From contig JAJYYI010000046.1 of NCBI GenBank assembly GCA_021801125.1, positions 1 to 38,465 of the forward strand: a stretch of DNA of 38,465 nucleotides. Direction: 5' to 3'. The position numbers were made by a program, and so were the translations under genes. Each line of letters begins with the position of its first letter. The stretch's first letter is position 1. This document shows, piece after piece, positions 14,933 to 24,350 of this stretch. The notes under the pieces were generated by a model, which saw only the letters and a list, made by a program, of their open reading frames with translations, was not told the DNA's origin and did no database searches. Source of the stretch: Deltaproteobacteria bacterium (lineage in GTDB: Bacteria; Desulfobacterota; Binatia; Binatales; Binataceae).

Positions 14933-15341
14933 CCGCGACACTGGAACCGGATCGGTTTTGGAGCAGATGGTGATTCCGGCGCTGGAAGGCGGTGGCTACG
15001 CGGTTCAGAAGCGGGTAGTAGTTGGCCAACGCTTGGGCGGCGGAAAGCATATCGCCGATGTTCTTGCAGAGAAGGACGGCCGGTGTGTGATCGTCTCCTT
15101 GAAGTGGCAGCAGGTGTATGGGACAGCCGAGCAGAAGGTTCCGTTTGAGGTTATCTGCCTCGAAGACGCGCTCGAGTCGGGCGGCTACGAGGCCGCATAT
15201 TTGGTGTTAGGCGGCGAAGGCTGGAAGCTGAGGCAGTTTTACACCAGCGGCGGATTGGAAAGCCACTTGAGGCTATCAGGAAAGATTCGAATCGTTACAC
15301 TCGAAAAATTCGTTGCCAGGGCCAACAGGGGCGAGCTTTGA
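14925..15341 (+). CDS. Putative type II restriction endonuclease, PD-(D/E)XK-like
   Basis: A 138-residue protein overlapping the methylase by 8 nt. Residues 42-63 carry HIAD45VLAEKDGRCVIVS58LK60WQQ, which fits the D...(E/S)xK core of PD-(D/E)XK nucleases with Ser in the third acidic position, followed by a GTAEQKVPFEV helix. A conserved Glu in the N-terminal helix (VLEQMVIPALE) could complete the site. Coupling to a DNA methylase makes a cognate endonuclease the best reading. I do not recognise a named family, so the function is inferred. It should cut the site protected by the methylase. Confidence 0.7.
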   Translation: MVSRDTGTGSVLEQMVIPALEGGGYAVQKRVVVGQRLGGGKHIADVLAEKDGRCVIVSLKWQQVYGTAEQKVPFEVICLEDALESGGYEAAYLVLGGEGWKLRQFYTSGGLESHLRLSGKIRIVTLEKFVARANRGEL

Positions 15342-15521
15342 AACCTGGTATGGCGGCCAGAAAACACCGAAGGGCTGAAACTCAACGCAAGATGTTCGAG
15401 CGTTGTTCATTTCAAGTTGCAGGGGACGGCCGTCACCTAGCGGCGCGGAGAATCGTTCTCACGCTAACTGGTCGAACCATGTAAGCGCTTAGTTGTTCAT
15501 GCGGACGACGAGGAATTTCGC

Positions 15522-15737
15522 GTGAGGAAGGAGTTCAGGCCATCTGCTGGGTGGGAGGCCCTCCAACAGGACGTTACCGAAGAGCGTCGTATGTCGCCCG
15601 CCAATGCGCTCTTAGTCGAGGATGCGATCTTCGGCTTCCGGTCCTTTACGCCGTTCGCTAACGAGGATCATCTGCGGAATTCCTTGAAGGCTCTCCTTCA
15701 TAATGTAGGGGCCTTTACAAGGACCTTGGCACAATAG
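15522..15737 (+). CDS. Small hypothetical protein, uncertain
   Basis: A 71-codon frame with a GTG start in the 445-bp gap between the nuclease and the CoA-transferase. I do not recognise it. The predicted protein is mixed polar and hydrophobic, with no membrane segment, repeats or cysteine motif, and there is no convincing ribosome binding site. It may be a chance frame or a gene fragment; the rest of 15342-15786 shows nothing else. Confidence 0.25.
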   Translation: MRKEFRPSAGWEALQQDVTEERRMSPANALLVEDAIFGFRSFTPFANEDHLRNSLKALLHNVGAFTRTLAQ

Positions 15738-15786
15738 CGACTTTGGGGGACGTGAACCGCTCCAAGTCGTACCGGAGGCTTATACC

Positions 15787-16983
15787 ATGCTGCAGGGCTT
15801 ACGAATTCTCGACCTTGGCTGGGTGTTAGCTGGCCCATTCGCCGGCCAGCTTCTGGCTCAGCTTGGGGCGGACGTGATCAAGGTCGAGCCGCTCGAAGGC
15901 GATATGGCGCGGACGATTCCGCCCTACTTCGTCGATGGCGAGTCCTCATTCTTCTTGGCGATAAATCGCGGCAAACGCAGCGTCGCGATCAATATAAAAC
16001 ATGAGCGCGGCGCCAGGGTCCTCAAAGATTTGGTGCGGCGCTCAGACGCCGTGATCTGCAACTTCACGCCCGGAGCTGCTTCGCGCCTGGGCGTTGACCA
16101 CCCGTCGCTGTGTAAGCTCAACCCGAAGATATGTCTCGGCCAGCTTATCGGCTGGCATGACCAAGGCGAGTTCGCGAGTGCTCCCGCCTTCGATCTCGTC
16201 ATTCAGGCTGCAGGCGGCGTGATGAGCATCACCGGCGAACCTGATGGCGAACCTGTGCGGGTCGGCTACCAGATTGCCGATCTCGCAGGTGGTCTTTATC
16301 TAGCGCTCGGCACCCTGGGCGCCCTGGTGCATGCGGCTCGTACCGGCAAGGGCCGCCAGGTGCAAGTCTCGCTGTTCGATTGCCAACTTGCCCTGCTCAC
16401 GTGGCAGGCGCAAAACTACCTGGTCACCGGAGAGGTGCCGCGACGAAACGGGTCGAGGCATCATATGATCGCTCCCAGCGAAATTTTTACCGGTTGCGAC
16501 GGTGAGCAGTTCGTCATCTCGCCAACAGGGGAGCAGTTTTTTCGCAACTTTTGCGAGGCCATCGGTGATCCCGAGATGGCCGAGGACAAGCGCTTTGCTA
16601 CGTCCGCAGCCCGAATTAAGCACGTAACCGAACTCGCCTCGCGGTTGCAGGCCGTCTTTTCTCAACGCTCGACCGAGCAATGGCTGAAGCTATTCGAGGA
16701 AAAGCGTATTCCAGCCGGGCCGGTCAACAACGTTGCCCAAGCTCTGCATCATCCCGTCGCTACGCTTCGAAACATGCTCGAAGCCGTGGTCAACCCCGCC
16801 AGCGGCAGCACGCACGAGTTTCTCGGCAACCCATTTAAATGGCCCGGAGCGCCGGTGCTGGGCTATCCGCCCCGTCTGGGAGAACATACCCGTATCGTGC
16901 TGGAGGAAGTGTGCGGTTATGAGCCGGGCACTATCGACGATCTCGCCCGTTGTGGGGCGGTTGTGACACGCGATGCGGGATGA
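15787..16983 (+). CDS. CaiB/BaiF (class III) CoA-transferase
   Basis: A 398-residue family III CoA-transferase, moving CoA from a donor such as succinyl-CoA to a carboxylic acid through an aspartyl-CoA anhydride. It begins LRILDLGWVLAGPFAGQLLA, as in CaiB, and the catalytic Asp is Asp165 in GYQIADLAGG. RPGLxxRLGVDH-like and NPRLIxxxISGxG-like regions are present in altered form (SRLGVDHPSLCKLNPKICLGQ). GGAGG lies 9 nt before the ATG. It is the first gene of the UbiD cluster and is the likely CoA-activating step for the acid degraded there, as class III transferases do in anaerobic phthalate degradation. Substrate unknown. Confidence 0.9.
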   Translation: MLQGLRILDLGWVLAGPFAGQLLAQLGADVIKVEPLEGDMARTIPPYFVDGESSFFLAINRGKRSVAINIKHERGARVLKDLVRRSDAVICNFTPGAASRLGVDHPSLCKLNPKICLGQLIGWHDQGEFASAPAFDLVIQAAGGVMSITGEPDGEPVRVGYQIADLAGGLYLALGTLGALVHAARTGKGRQVQVSLFDCQLALLTWQAQNYLVTGEVPRRNGSRHHMIAPSEIFTGCDGEQFVISPTGEQFFRNFCEAIGDPEMAEDKRFATSAARIKHVTELASRLQAVFSQRSTEQWLKLFEEKRIPAGPVNNVAQALHHPVATLRNMLEAVVNPASGSTHEFLGNPFKWPGAPVLGYPPRLGEHTRIVLEEVCGYEPGTIDDLARCGAVVTRDAG

Positions 16984-16999
16984 GCCGGGGAGCGCGTTC

Positions 17000-17021
17000 A
17001 AGCCGGCCGAGGGCCCGGCTT
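17000..17021 (+). terminator. Stem-loop after the CoA-transferase gene, possible terminator
   Basis: AAGCCGG and CCGGCTT (7-bp perfect stem, 8-nt loop), 17 bp after the stop codon. The nearest T-run (17041-17046) is 20 bp farther on, so termination would be inefficient. The remaining gap to 17491 contains nothing recognisable. Confidence 0.35.
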
Positions 17022-17491
17022 CGGCTCAAGCTTATCCGTATTTTTTAGCACAACTTCTTCAAGTATTGGTTCGCGCTGATCCTCTGAGGCAGAATTCGCA
17101 ACGTCGATTTATTAGCGAGACGGAACACCCACCGGTCGCTGAATCGACAAGCTGCAAGCTTCGGGTGTAGCATCGAGGAGTTGGCGTGCAGGCGGACATC
17201 CTGAGCGCTAGCGAACAGCGCGGGGGCACACTCAAGCAAGCGAACTCGCCGCTACTTCTCACGAGACAGTAAATCGTTGCCCGAAGGACTGAGCAGGGGG
17301 GCGGCATACTGTGTCGCCCCATTTTTAAAGAGCCGGAAACACCGCCGGGTTTCTGCCGCAGCGTTGAGAACGCGCGTGGGCGTTTTGCGCGACATTTGCG
17401 GCTAACGTGGGAGGCGGGTTGACGGATCTGTTGCCGGCCGCGCCTTGGAAAAATGGTGCGGGTTCAACGCGAGGGGAGGGAACACCAGCGC

Positions 17492-18985
17492 ATGAAATGC
17501 ATCGATCAGAGAAATTGGCTCGCCTTGCTGGAGCAAGCTGGTGAACTAGCCCGGGTGAAGGTGCCGGTCGATTGGAATGGGGAGGTCGGAGCGATTGCGC
17601 GACGGGTCCTAAACGCACAGGGTCCGGCCCTTTTGTTCGAAAGGATACGCGGTCACGAAGAGACCTGGTGTACCAAGCTTTTCACGGGCAGTCTCGCGAC
17701 AGCCTCGCGCGTTGCGCTGGCCTTCGGGCGGGAACGGACCACCTCGCGACGCGAACTGGCGGAGATGTTTCGACGCGCGATGCGCGGGGGTGTCCCGCCT
17801 GTTGTGGTAGACAACGGTCCGGTCAAGGAAAATATTCGGCGTGGGGACGAAATCGACTTGAACGACATCCCGGTGCCGCTTTGGCATCCCGGCGACGGCG
17901 GCCGCTACATCAACACGATGTGCGCGGTGGTCACGCGTGATCCTGACAGCGGTTTTCTTAACGTTGGCACCTACCGCGGCATGATCGTCGATGCGAGACG
18001 GATATCCGTGCTCCTGTTAATCGGCGCCGGCTGGGGCGGCCATTTCGTGAAATACGCGGAGCGCGGCGAAGAAATGCCGGTGGCGGTGGTCTACGGATGG
18101 GACCCGCTGTTGGACGTCTGCGCGGGCAGCCAGGTCCCGCACGACGTATCCGAGTACGACGTCGTTGGCGCACTGCGCGGTGAACCGGCCAGGCTGGTGA
18201 AGTGCGAAACATCAGAGCTGCTTGTGCCGGCCGACGCCGAGATCGTGGTCGAAGGCTTCATTTCGGACGACCCGAAGACATTTGCGATGGAAGGGCCTTT
18301 CGGCGAGTACTCGGGCTACTATGGGGAACCGCGACCGCGCCCCGTCATTCGCGTCGAGTGCGTCACGCATCGCGATGGAGCCGTCTATCGAGGAAGTCTC
18401 GAAGGCGTTGCGCCGGGAGCGATGAACGAGGACGCGGCGATTTATAGCATCACCACCAAGGCCGCAATTTTGAACGTCCTGGACCGCGCTGGCGTGCGCG
18501 GCGTGCTCGACGCGCGTCCGGGGCCGGTCACCTTCGTTCAAATCCGCCAGACCTACAACGGCCAGGCCAAACAGGTCGCCGCCGCGCTGTGGGCCAGCGC
18601 GTCGGCAGAGCATTTCTGGAAAGTGATCATGGTTGTTGATGAGGATATCGATATCTACAACGATCGCGCGCTTCAGTGGGCGCTTTGCTATCGGGTCAAC
18701 CCAGCTTCGAACGACTTGGTCGTTATGCCGGGAACGCGAGGCGGCGTGCTCGACCAGAGCATTCCGCTCATCCGACGGGATGACACAGTGTTGGGTACCG
18801 GGAGTTGGAACCGGCTGCTTATTGATGCAACGCGAGACCTGAGCCAGGCAAGGCGCGACCGCTTCGGCCGACCGACATGGCCGCCAATGTCAACCGAAAT
18901 TGAACCTCAGGAGATGGCTCGCGTGGAGCGGCGCTGGCCCGAGTACGGCATCGCGCTGCCCCAACAGCGCGGGTGGCGCGGATGA
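17492..18985 (+). CDS. UbiD family (de)carboxylase, paralogue 1
   Basis: A 497-residue prFMN-dependent UbiD-type enzyme. The catalytic set known from ferulate decarboxylase (Arg173, Glu277, Glu282) is present: Asn157 and Arg162 in FLNVGTYRGMI, and Glu267 and Glu272 in EGPFGEY. The substrate-side IPVPLWHPGDGGRYIN and the C-terminal MPGTRGGVLDQS metal/cofactor loop are typical. The start at ATG 17492 has GAGGGGAGGG upstream; an earlier in-frame ATG at 17453 lacks this. It lies 500 bp after the CoA-transferase. It would act on an alpha,beta-unsaturated or aromatic acid, cofactor supplied by UbiX at 26079. Confidence 0.92.
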   Translation: MKCIDQRNWLALLEQAGELARVKVPVDWNGEVGAIARRVLNAQGPALLFERIRGHEETWCTKLFTGSLATASRVALAFGRERTTSRRELAEMFRRAMRGGVPPVVVDNGPVKENIRRGDEIDLNDIPVPLWHPGDGGRYINTMCAVVTRDPDSGFLNVGTYRGMIVDARRISVLLLIGAGWGGHFVKYAERGEEMPVAVVYGWDPLLDVCAGSQVPHDVSEYDVVGALRGEPARLVKCETSELLVPADAEIVVEGFISDDPKTFAMEGPFGEYSGYYGEPRPRPVIRVECVTHRDGAVYRGSLEGVAPGAMNEDAAIYSITTKAAILNVLDRAGVRGVLDARPGPVTFVQIRQTYNGQAKQVAAALWASASAEHFWKVIMVVDEDIDIYNDRALQWALCYRVNPASNDLVVMPGTRGGVLDQSIPLIRRDDTVLGTGSWNRLLIDATRDLSQARRDRFGRPTWPPMSTEIEPQEMARVERRWPEYGIALPQQRGWRG

Positions 18986-19319
18986 CGCTGTCCGCGCTGA
19001 CTGCGCCGTTCGTCATATCAGCGAAGTCGCGCTTTTGTGGAGCGCCGCGGTTAATCCGGCCTGAGACGGCCGCTCTGCCGCGGCGGACCGGGGGGCGGAT
19101 GTCGCCTGGCGGCTTGGGCGTCGACCGCGGCGTAAGCCCGGTGCACCGTGCGCGAAGTATTTCGTCGCGGTCGATGACATCGGAATCAGTGGTTCCTCGG
19201 ATTACGAGGTTGTCCAGACGGATAGAGACGGAGCTTGGCAATCTTATAACCGGATGCGAGGCGATGCCATAAAAGCAGGCGAGGCGCTTGCCCTTTAAAT
19301 CACGCTTGATGGAGGACAG

Positions 19320-20375
19320 ATGAAAGTCGAAACGCTTTTACCGGTGGGCAAACTTGATCCGGGACTGCGTGAGGTATCGATGCGCCTGGACTTGGCAACG
19401 GTGTCCACGCTGGCGCGGGAGGTCGAGGAACTCGGCTACGACGGCCTGGTCAGCGGCGAGACGAAGAACGACCCGTTTCTGCCCCTTGCGCTTGGCGCGA
19501 TGAGTACCTCGCGCCTCAGGCTCACGACGGCGGTTGCGATCGCCTTCCCGCGCAGCCCAACAGTCACCGCCATGATGGCGTGGGACATCCAGGCGATGTC
19601 AAAGGGGCGCTTCGTGCTCGGTCTCGGTACGCAGGTCAAGGGGCATATCCAGCGTCGCTACGGGATTGCATGGGCGCCGCCGCGCGCGCGCTTGCGCGAG
19701 TATATCGGCGCTCTGCGCGCGGTATGGAATTGCTGGCAGAACCGCACGCCGCTGAACTTCGCAGGCAAGCACTACAACCTTTCTCTGATGGTCCCCTTGT
19801 TCGACCCGGGACCGATCGAGCATCCGAACATTCCCATCCAACTCGCGGCGGTCAACGCGGGCATGTGCCGCCTGGCCGGGGAGTTATGTCAGGGCATCCG
19901 GCCGCATCCCATCTGCACGCCGAAGTATATAGCCGAGGTGATGGTGCCGGCGGTCCAGCAGGGCGCCGCCAAGGCCGGCCGGGAACTCGGGCAGTTCGAC
20001 GTGGTTCCAAGCCCGCTTATCGCGACGGCGCCTACGAAGGCTCTGCTCGAGGAGCGGATTCGCGACGTCCGCGCGCGTGTGGCCTTCTACGCTTCGACGC
20101 GCAGCTACCGCGCGGTGTTCGAGCATCACGGCTGGGGCGACCTGGTCCAGGAACTTCATCGATACTCGGTCGAAAAACGCTGGGAGGAGATGCCTCGGCG
20201 AATCAACGACGAGGTGCTCGACACGATCGCGGTAATCGGGACGTACGATCAAATCGCCGCCGCGCTGAAGCAGCGCTACGGCAGCGTCGCGACGAGGATC
20301 GAGTTCGGAATCCCGCTGCAAGGACCTCCGGATCACCAGGCGCTTGCCGCGGCGATCCGCGAGCTTCACGCCTGA
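19320..20375 (+). CDS. Luciferase-like (LLM class) F420- or FMN-dependent oxidoreductase
   Basis: A 351-residue TIM-barrel protein of the bacterial luciferase superfamily. Segments such as VEELGYDGLVSGETKNDPFLP, RLRLTTAVAIAFPRSP, AMSKGRFVLGLGTQVKGHI and TPKYIAEVM fit the F420-dependent LLM families, especially the one typified by a mycobacterial protein with GLGTQVKGHI. It could be a monooxygenase or a hydride-transfer dehydrogenase. A strong GGAGGA ribosome site precedes the ATG. Its position between two UbiD genes points to an oxidative or reductive step on the same substrate. The 18986-19319 gap holds nothing recognised. Confidence 0.85.
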   Translation: MKVETLLPVGKLDPGLREVSMRLDLATVSTLAREVEELGYDGLVSGETKNDPFLPLALGAMSTSRLRLTTAVAIAFPRSPTVTAMMAWDIQAMSKGRFVLGLGTQVKGHIQRRYGIAWAPPRARLREYIGALRAVWNCWQNRTPLNFAGKHYNLSLMVPLFDPGPIEHPNIPIQLAAVNAGMCRLAGELCQGIRPHPICTPKYIAEVMVPAVQQGAAKAGRELGQFDVVPSPLIATAPTKALLEERIRDVRARVAFYASTRSYRAVFEHHGWGDLVQELHRYSVEKRWEEMPRRINDEVLDTIAVIGTYDQIAAALKQRYGSVATRIEFGIPLQGPPDHQALAAAIRELHA

Positions 20376-20494
20376 AGACCGAGTGCCTGAAGAGGGCCTT
20401 GGATGGACTTCCCGAGCGGCGGGAGCGCTGTCGATGACGCAGCGGTGTTCGTGGATCAGCGCGCCAAGAGCCTGGGACTCAAGAGGTGATGACG

Positions 20495-21919
20495 ATGTCA
20501 TTTCGTGACTTGCGCGGCTTCATTGACGCGGCAAGACAAGTGGGTGAACTCAAGGAGTTCCATAGAGCTCACTGGGATCTCGAAATAGGATGCCTGAGCG
20601 AGCTTATGGCCGAACGCGCGGGGCCGATGCTCTTGTTCGATGAGATACCTGGTTACCCCACCGGCTTTCGCGTCCTCAGTAATTTCTTGTCAACGCCGAA
20701 GCGGTTTGCCATGGCGGCCGGAATTCCTTTGGACGCGACACGTTTAGAAATGCTGCAAACATGGAAGGACAAACTGAAGAACCTCCGCTTCATTCCGCCG
20801 CAGCACTCCAAGGACGGTCCTGTTGTCGAGAACGTGTTACGAGGCGACCAAGTCAACGTCGAGCTGTTTCCCGCGCCGAAGTGGCACGAGCACGACGGAG
20901 GTAGATACATTGGTACGGCGGACATGGTGATAGTCAAAGACCCGGAAAGCGACTGGGTCAATATGGGTACCTATCGTGCCTGTATTCAAGGACGTGACCG
21001 CCTTAGCTTATGGATGATAGCTGACCGGGACGGGCGACGAATCGCGAGTAAGTACTGGGCGTCGGGGAAAAGTTGCCCGGTAGCAATCGTGTTAGGACTT
21101 GAGCCGGGGACCTGGCTGGCCGCGCCCATGAAACTGAAGCCCGGAATTTCGGAGTACGACTTTGCCGGAGGTATACGCGGAGAGCCCGTCGAAGTAATAA
21201 GCGGACCAATAACCGGCCTGCCTGTTCCCGCCCACGCTGAGATAGTTTTCGAGGGAGAGATCCCACCCCCCGAGCAAGAGTCGGTCGCCGAAGGGCCCTT
21301 CGGCGAATGGCCAGGCTATTACGCGCATCAGGGTCAAGAACCTGTGATGCGTGTCGAGCAAATAATGTATCGGAACGATCCCATCCTTCTTGGCTTCCCC
21401 CCGCTCCTTCCAACCTCGATGGACAGCGGCATTCCGACGAGTGCTGCCCGCTTGTGGGAACATCTCGAAAACTGCGGAATTCCCAACATTCGAGGTGTGT
21501 GGAGCCATTGCCGTTACCTTTTGGCCGCGATCTCGATCTCCCAGTCGTATCCAGGCCATTCGGCCCAGACCCTTCTGGCCGCGGCGAGCATACAGTATGG
21601 GCCGGGGATGGACGCGTATTACATCGTGGTCGATGAGGACATCGACCCAACTGATTTGAGACAAGTCTTGTGGGCGATGTGCACTCGAGTTGATCCCAGG
21701 ACACAGGTGCAGATCGTGACCTCGTGCACTTCGAACCTTGATCCGCGTCTATCTCCTGAATCGAAGTCCCGCGGCGATCTTACGATGGGGCGTATGCTAA
21801 TCGATGCTTGCCGGCCCTATGCGTGGCGGGATAGATTTCCACGCCCGAATCGTTTTGGCGAGGAAATTCGGCGGCAGGTCTGGGAGAAATGGTCCCGGGA
21901 GTTATCTTCGCTAGTGTGA
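20495..21919 (+). CDS. UbiD family (de)carboxylase, paralogue 2
   Basis: A 474-residue UbiD-type enzyme. Asn156 and Arg161 (VNMGTYRACI) and Glu266 and Glu271 (EGPFGEW) match the prFMN/catalytic residues of the family. HDGGRYIG and a VVDEDIDPTDL segment in the last third are also typical. ATG 20495 lies 8 nt after AAGAGG; an in-frame GTG and ATG just upstream are weaker. It differs in many positions from paralogues 1 and 3, so the three are not a recent duplication. It ends 36 nt before the MFS gene. Confidence 0.92.
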   Translation: MSFRDLRGFIDAARQVGELKEFHRAHWDLEIGCLSELMAERAGPMLLFDEIPGYPTGFRVLSNFLSTPKRFAMAAGIPLDATRLEMLQTWKDKLKNLRFIPPQHSKDGPVVENVLRGDQVNVELFPAPKWHEHDGGRYIGTADMVIVKDPESDWVNMGTYRACIQGRDRLSLWMIADRDGRRIASKYWASGKSCPVAIVLGLEPGTWLAAPMKLKPGISEYDFAGGIRGEPVEVISGPITGLPVPAHAEIVFEGEIPPPEQESVAEGPFGEWPGYYAHQGQEPVMRVEQIMYRNDPILLGFPPLLPTSMDSGIPTSAARLWEHLENCGIPNIRGVWSHCRYLLAAISISQSYPGHSAQTLLAAASIQYGPGMDAYYIVVDEDIDPTDLRQVLWAMCTRVDPRTQVQIVTSCTSNLDPRLSPESKSRGDLTMGRMLIDACRPYAWRDRFPRPNRFGEEIRRQVWEKWSRELSSLV

Positions 21920-21955
21920 TACGGCGGGTTCGGATAAGGCCCGCGCGGGGGAAGC

Positions 21956-23287
21956 ATGGAACATCTTGTGGGGGGAATCGCGGCTAATGAAGAAGAAGTA
22001 TCCACGCAACAGGTTGTCAAGGCTACCATTGCTTCGGTTTTTGGTTGGGCACTTGACCTTTTCGACCTATTCATCATTCTATATCTCGCTCCGTATATCG
22101 GAGCAAATTTCTTCTCTTCGCGCTCGCCTATGGTATCCCTCGCGGGTGTTTATGCTGCCTTTGCCGTGAGCCTTGTGATGCGTCCAGCGGGATCGGCGCT
22201 TTTCGGTTGGTTCGCCGATAGTTACGGACGCAAGCGAGCAATGGTGGTAGCCGTGGTTGGAGTAGGTATAGCAACCGCGGCGATGGGGGCGGTGCCGACC
22301 ATAGCAACGATCGGGCTTCTGGCGCCGGCGATCTTCTTGCTGCTTCGGTTGATTCAGGGAGTCTTCGTTGGAGGCGTGGTTGCGTCGACCCATACGATCG
22401 GCGTCGAGACCGTGCCGGCCGGTTGGCGCGGACTGCTGTCGGGTCTTGTGGGGGCGGGGGGAGCCGGGTTTGCGGGACTACTTGCGGCGGCCGTATTTTA
22501 CCTTTTGTCAGCGGCGCTTGGGGGTGCTACGTTTGCCTCATGGGGCTGGCGGCTGATGTTTTTCAGCGGCATTCTCAGCTCGCTTCTGGGTCTTTTTGTT
22601 TTTAACTCACTTGAGGAATCGCCCCTGTGGAGCATGCTTCAACGAAGTCGTGCCGGCAAGCAAAAGGCGCCGCTGAAAGCGTTGCTGAGTCCGCAATATG
22701 CTTGGGTGCTTCTGGTCAATGTCCTGTTGTGCGCCGGCGGCGCGACGCAGTATTACCTGACGTCGGGGTTCTTGCCGACCTTCCTTGCGGTCGTAAACCA
22801 TTTACCAAAAGTGACGATTGGAATGATAATGGCCGTAAGCAACACTTTTGTGCTGCTCACCGGACCGCTGTTCGGTCATCTCAGTGAGGTTTTTGGCCGT
22901 CGCTCGATGTTTATAGCTGCGGGGCTTACGAACCTTGTGGTGCTGCCACTAGCGTATTCAAAGCTCGCACTATTAGGTGGTGGAGCAGGTGAGGTGGCGA
23001 CCGCTTGCGGGCTTGCGGTGCTGCTTGCCGTATCGGGAAATGCGGGATGCACGCCGATCGTCATTTTTCTCAACGAGCGGTTCCCAACCGGAATCAGGGC
23101 GACTGGAACCGGAGTGTCTTGGAACGTGGGTTTCGCCATCGGGGGAACAATGCCCGCTTTGGTCACGCTGGCAAGCCGGCAAGTCGCCAACCTGCCGCAT
23201 TCACTGGTGATTTTTCTGGCCACGGCGCTGGCAGTCTATATCGTTGTGGCGTTCGCGTTGCCCGAAACGCGAGGCCGTTTAACTTAG
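21956..23287 (+). CDS. MFS transporter, metabolite:H+ symporter type
   Basis: A 443-residue membrane protein with twelve predicted helices. The conserved loop between helices 2 and 3 reads GWFADSYGRKRAM, and R-(L)IQGVFVGGVVAS with later GWRLMFFSGIL resembles the metabolite:H+ symporter (ShiA, PcaK, NanT-like) subfamily, which often takes up carboxylates. ESPLW at the end of the sixth helix is another family trait. GGGGGAAGC precedes the ATG. Its place inside the cluster makes it the probable importer of the acid substrate. Confidence 0.9.
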   Translation: MEHLVGGIAANEEEVSTQQVVKATIASVFGWALDLFDLFIILYLAPYIGANFFSSRSPMVSLAGVYAAFAVSLVMRPAGSALFGWFADSYGRKRAMVVAVVGVGIATAAMGAVPTIATIGLLAPAIFLLLRLIQGVFVGGVVASTHTIGVETVPAGWRGLLSGLVGAGGAGFAGLLAAAVFYLLSAALGGATFASWGWRLMFFSGILSSLLGLFVFNSLEESPLWSMLQRSRAGKQKAPLKALLSPQYAWVLLVNVLLCAGGATQYYLTSGFLPTFLAVVNHLPKVTIGMIMAVSNTFVLLTGPLFGHLSEVFGRRSMFIAAGLTNLVVLPLAYSKLALLGGGAGEVATACGLAVLLAVSGNAGCTPIVIFLNERFPTGIRATGTGVSWNVGFAIGGTMPALVTLASRQVANLPHSLVIFLATALAVYIVVAFALPETRGRLT

Positions 23288-23310
23288 GAAATTTTCAAGG
23301 TGGCGAAGTA

Positions 23311-24105
23311 ATGCCGGCGTATACCGGGGGCCTCAATGAGATGTGCTTTAAAGACCGCACAGTGATCATAACCGGGGGAGCACAGGGAATTGGTGCGAGT
23401 TACGCACGTTCGTTCGCCGCGCAGGGCGCGCGGCTACTCATCGCTGATTTGTCCCAGGATGCGGGCGAAAGGCTCGCGGCGGAGTTGAGCGACTCGTTCG
23501 CCTGTGAAGTTCGTTTTGTCAGGGTGGATGTCTCGGAAGAGGCAGAGACGGCCGCGATGGCGGCAGCGGCGGCCGACTTGGGGCACGGCGCTATCGACGT
23601 CCTGGTGAATAATGCCGCTCTTTACGGGCAACTGCAAGGTAAAAAGCCTTTCGAGGACATAACCCGAGAGGAGTGGGACAGAGTGATGGCGGTTAACGTG
23701 CGCGGCGTGTGGAACTGCGTCAAAAGCGTTGTGCCATACATGAAGAAGCGCGCTTACGGCAAGATCGTTAACATTGCCTCCGTGGTGTTTTGTACCGGCG
23801 CACAAGGATTCGCCCATTACGTAGCTTCAAAGGCAGCGGTCGTCGGCTTGACCCGCGCCCTCGCCCGAGAACTAGGGCCGTTTGGGGTCACCGTCAATGC
23901 GGTCTCACCAGGCTTGGTGACAAATCAGTCTACATTGATCCTGAATACCCAAGACTACGTGGGACGGATGGCGGGTACGCGCGCGCTCAACCGCGAGATG
24001 GCGCCGGACGACCTCCAAGGTGCGGTACTCTTTCTCGCTTCCGAAAGAAGCAATTTCATCACGGGGCAGAATGTTATCGTCGATGGCGGAGCGGTATTTG
24101 TATAG
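23311..24105 (+). CDS. Short-chain dehydrogenase/reductase (classical SDR)
   Basis: A 264-residue classical SDR. The cofactor motif is TGGAQGIGAS, followed by LLIAD for cofactor choice (Asp favours NAD). NNAALYG, the catalytic Ser in NIASVV and Y-x3-K (YVASK) are all present, and it ends with GQNVIVDGGAVFV. The frame stays open far upstream into the MFS gene; ATG 23311 with AAGGTGG before it is the sensible start. It would oxidise or reduce an alcohol/ketone in the same pathway. A 245-bp gap then leads to UbiD paralogue 3. Confidence 0.9.
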   Translation: MPAYTGGLNEMCFKDRTVIITGGAQGIGASYARSFAAQGARLLIADLSQDAGERLAAELSDSFACEVRFVRVDVSEEAETAAMAAAAADLGHGAIDVLVNNAALYGQLQGKKPFEDITREEWDRVMAVNVRGVWNCVKSVVPYMKKRAYGKIVNIASVVFCTGAQGFAHYVASKAAVVGLTRALARELGPFGVTVNAVSPGLVTNQSTLILNTQDYVGRMAGTRALNREMAPDDLQGAVLFLASERSNFITGQNVIVDGGAVFV

Positions 24106-24350
24106 CTTGATCTTGGCAAAAGTGGCGATGTCGGAGGAGAGTATTCCGTCTGACGGCGCCCATTAGGGCTCTTTGACCAAGAATGGCCTATGGTGTGTGA
24201 CGGTATAAGGAAGTCTCGGTGGTGCAGGCAAGCGGTTGAGGCCTCCGGGTATAAGCCCGACGTTCCTTAGGGCGTCGGCTTGGGGCTGGCTCTTTATTGC
24301 ACCTTGGATCTGCGGGAGCACACGGCCGCGAAGGTTGGTGATAGGGATTT

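Noticed and set aside
14877-15341. Longer nuclease start at 14877
   Set aside because: It would overlap the methylase by 56 nt; the ATG at 14925 with an 8-nt overlap gives the better-placed start.
18973-19272. 99-codon frame between UbiD paralogue 1 and the LLM gene
   Set aside because: Arg/Ser-rich, no domain and no ribosome site; treated as spacer.
21003-21704. Minus-strand frames inside UbiD paralogue 2
   Set aside because: Antisense shadows; the plus-strand UbiD has intact motifs and a good ribosome site.
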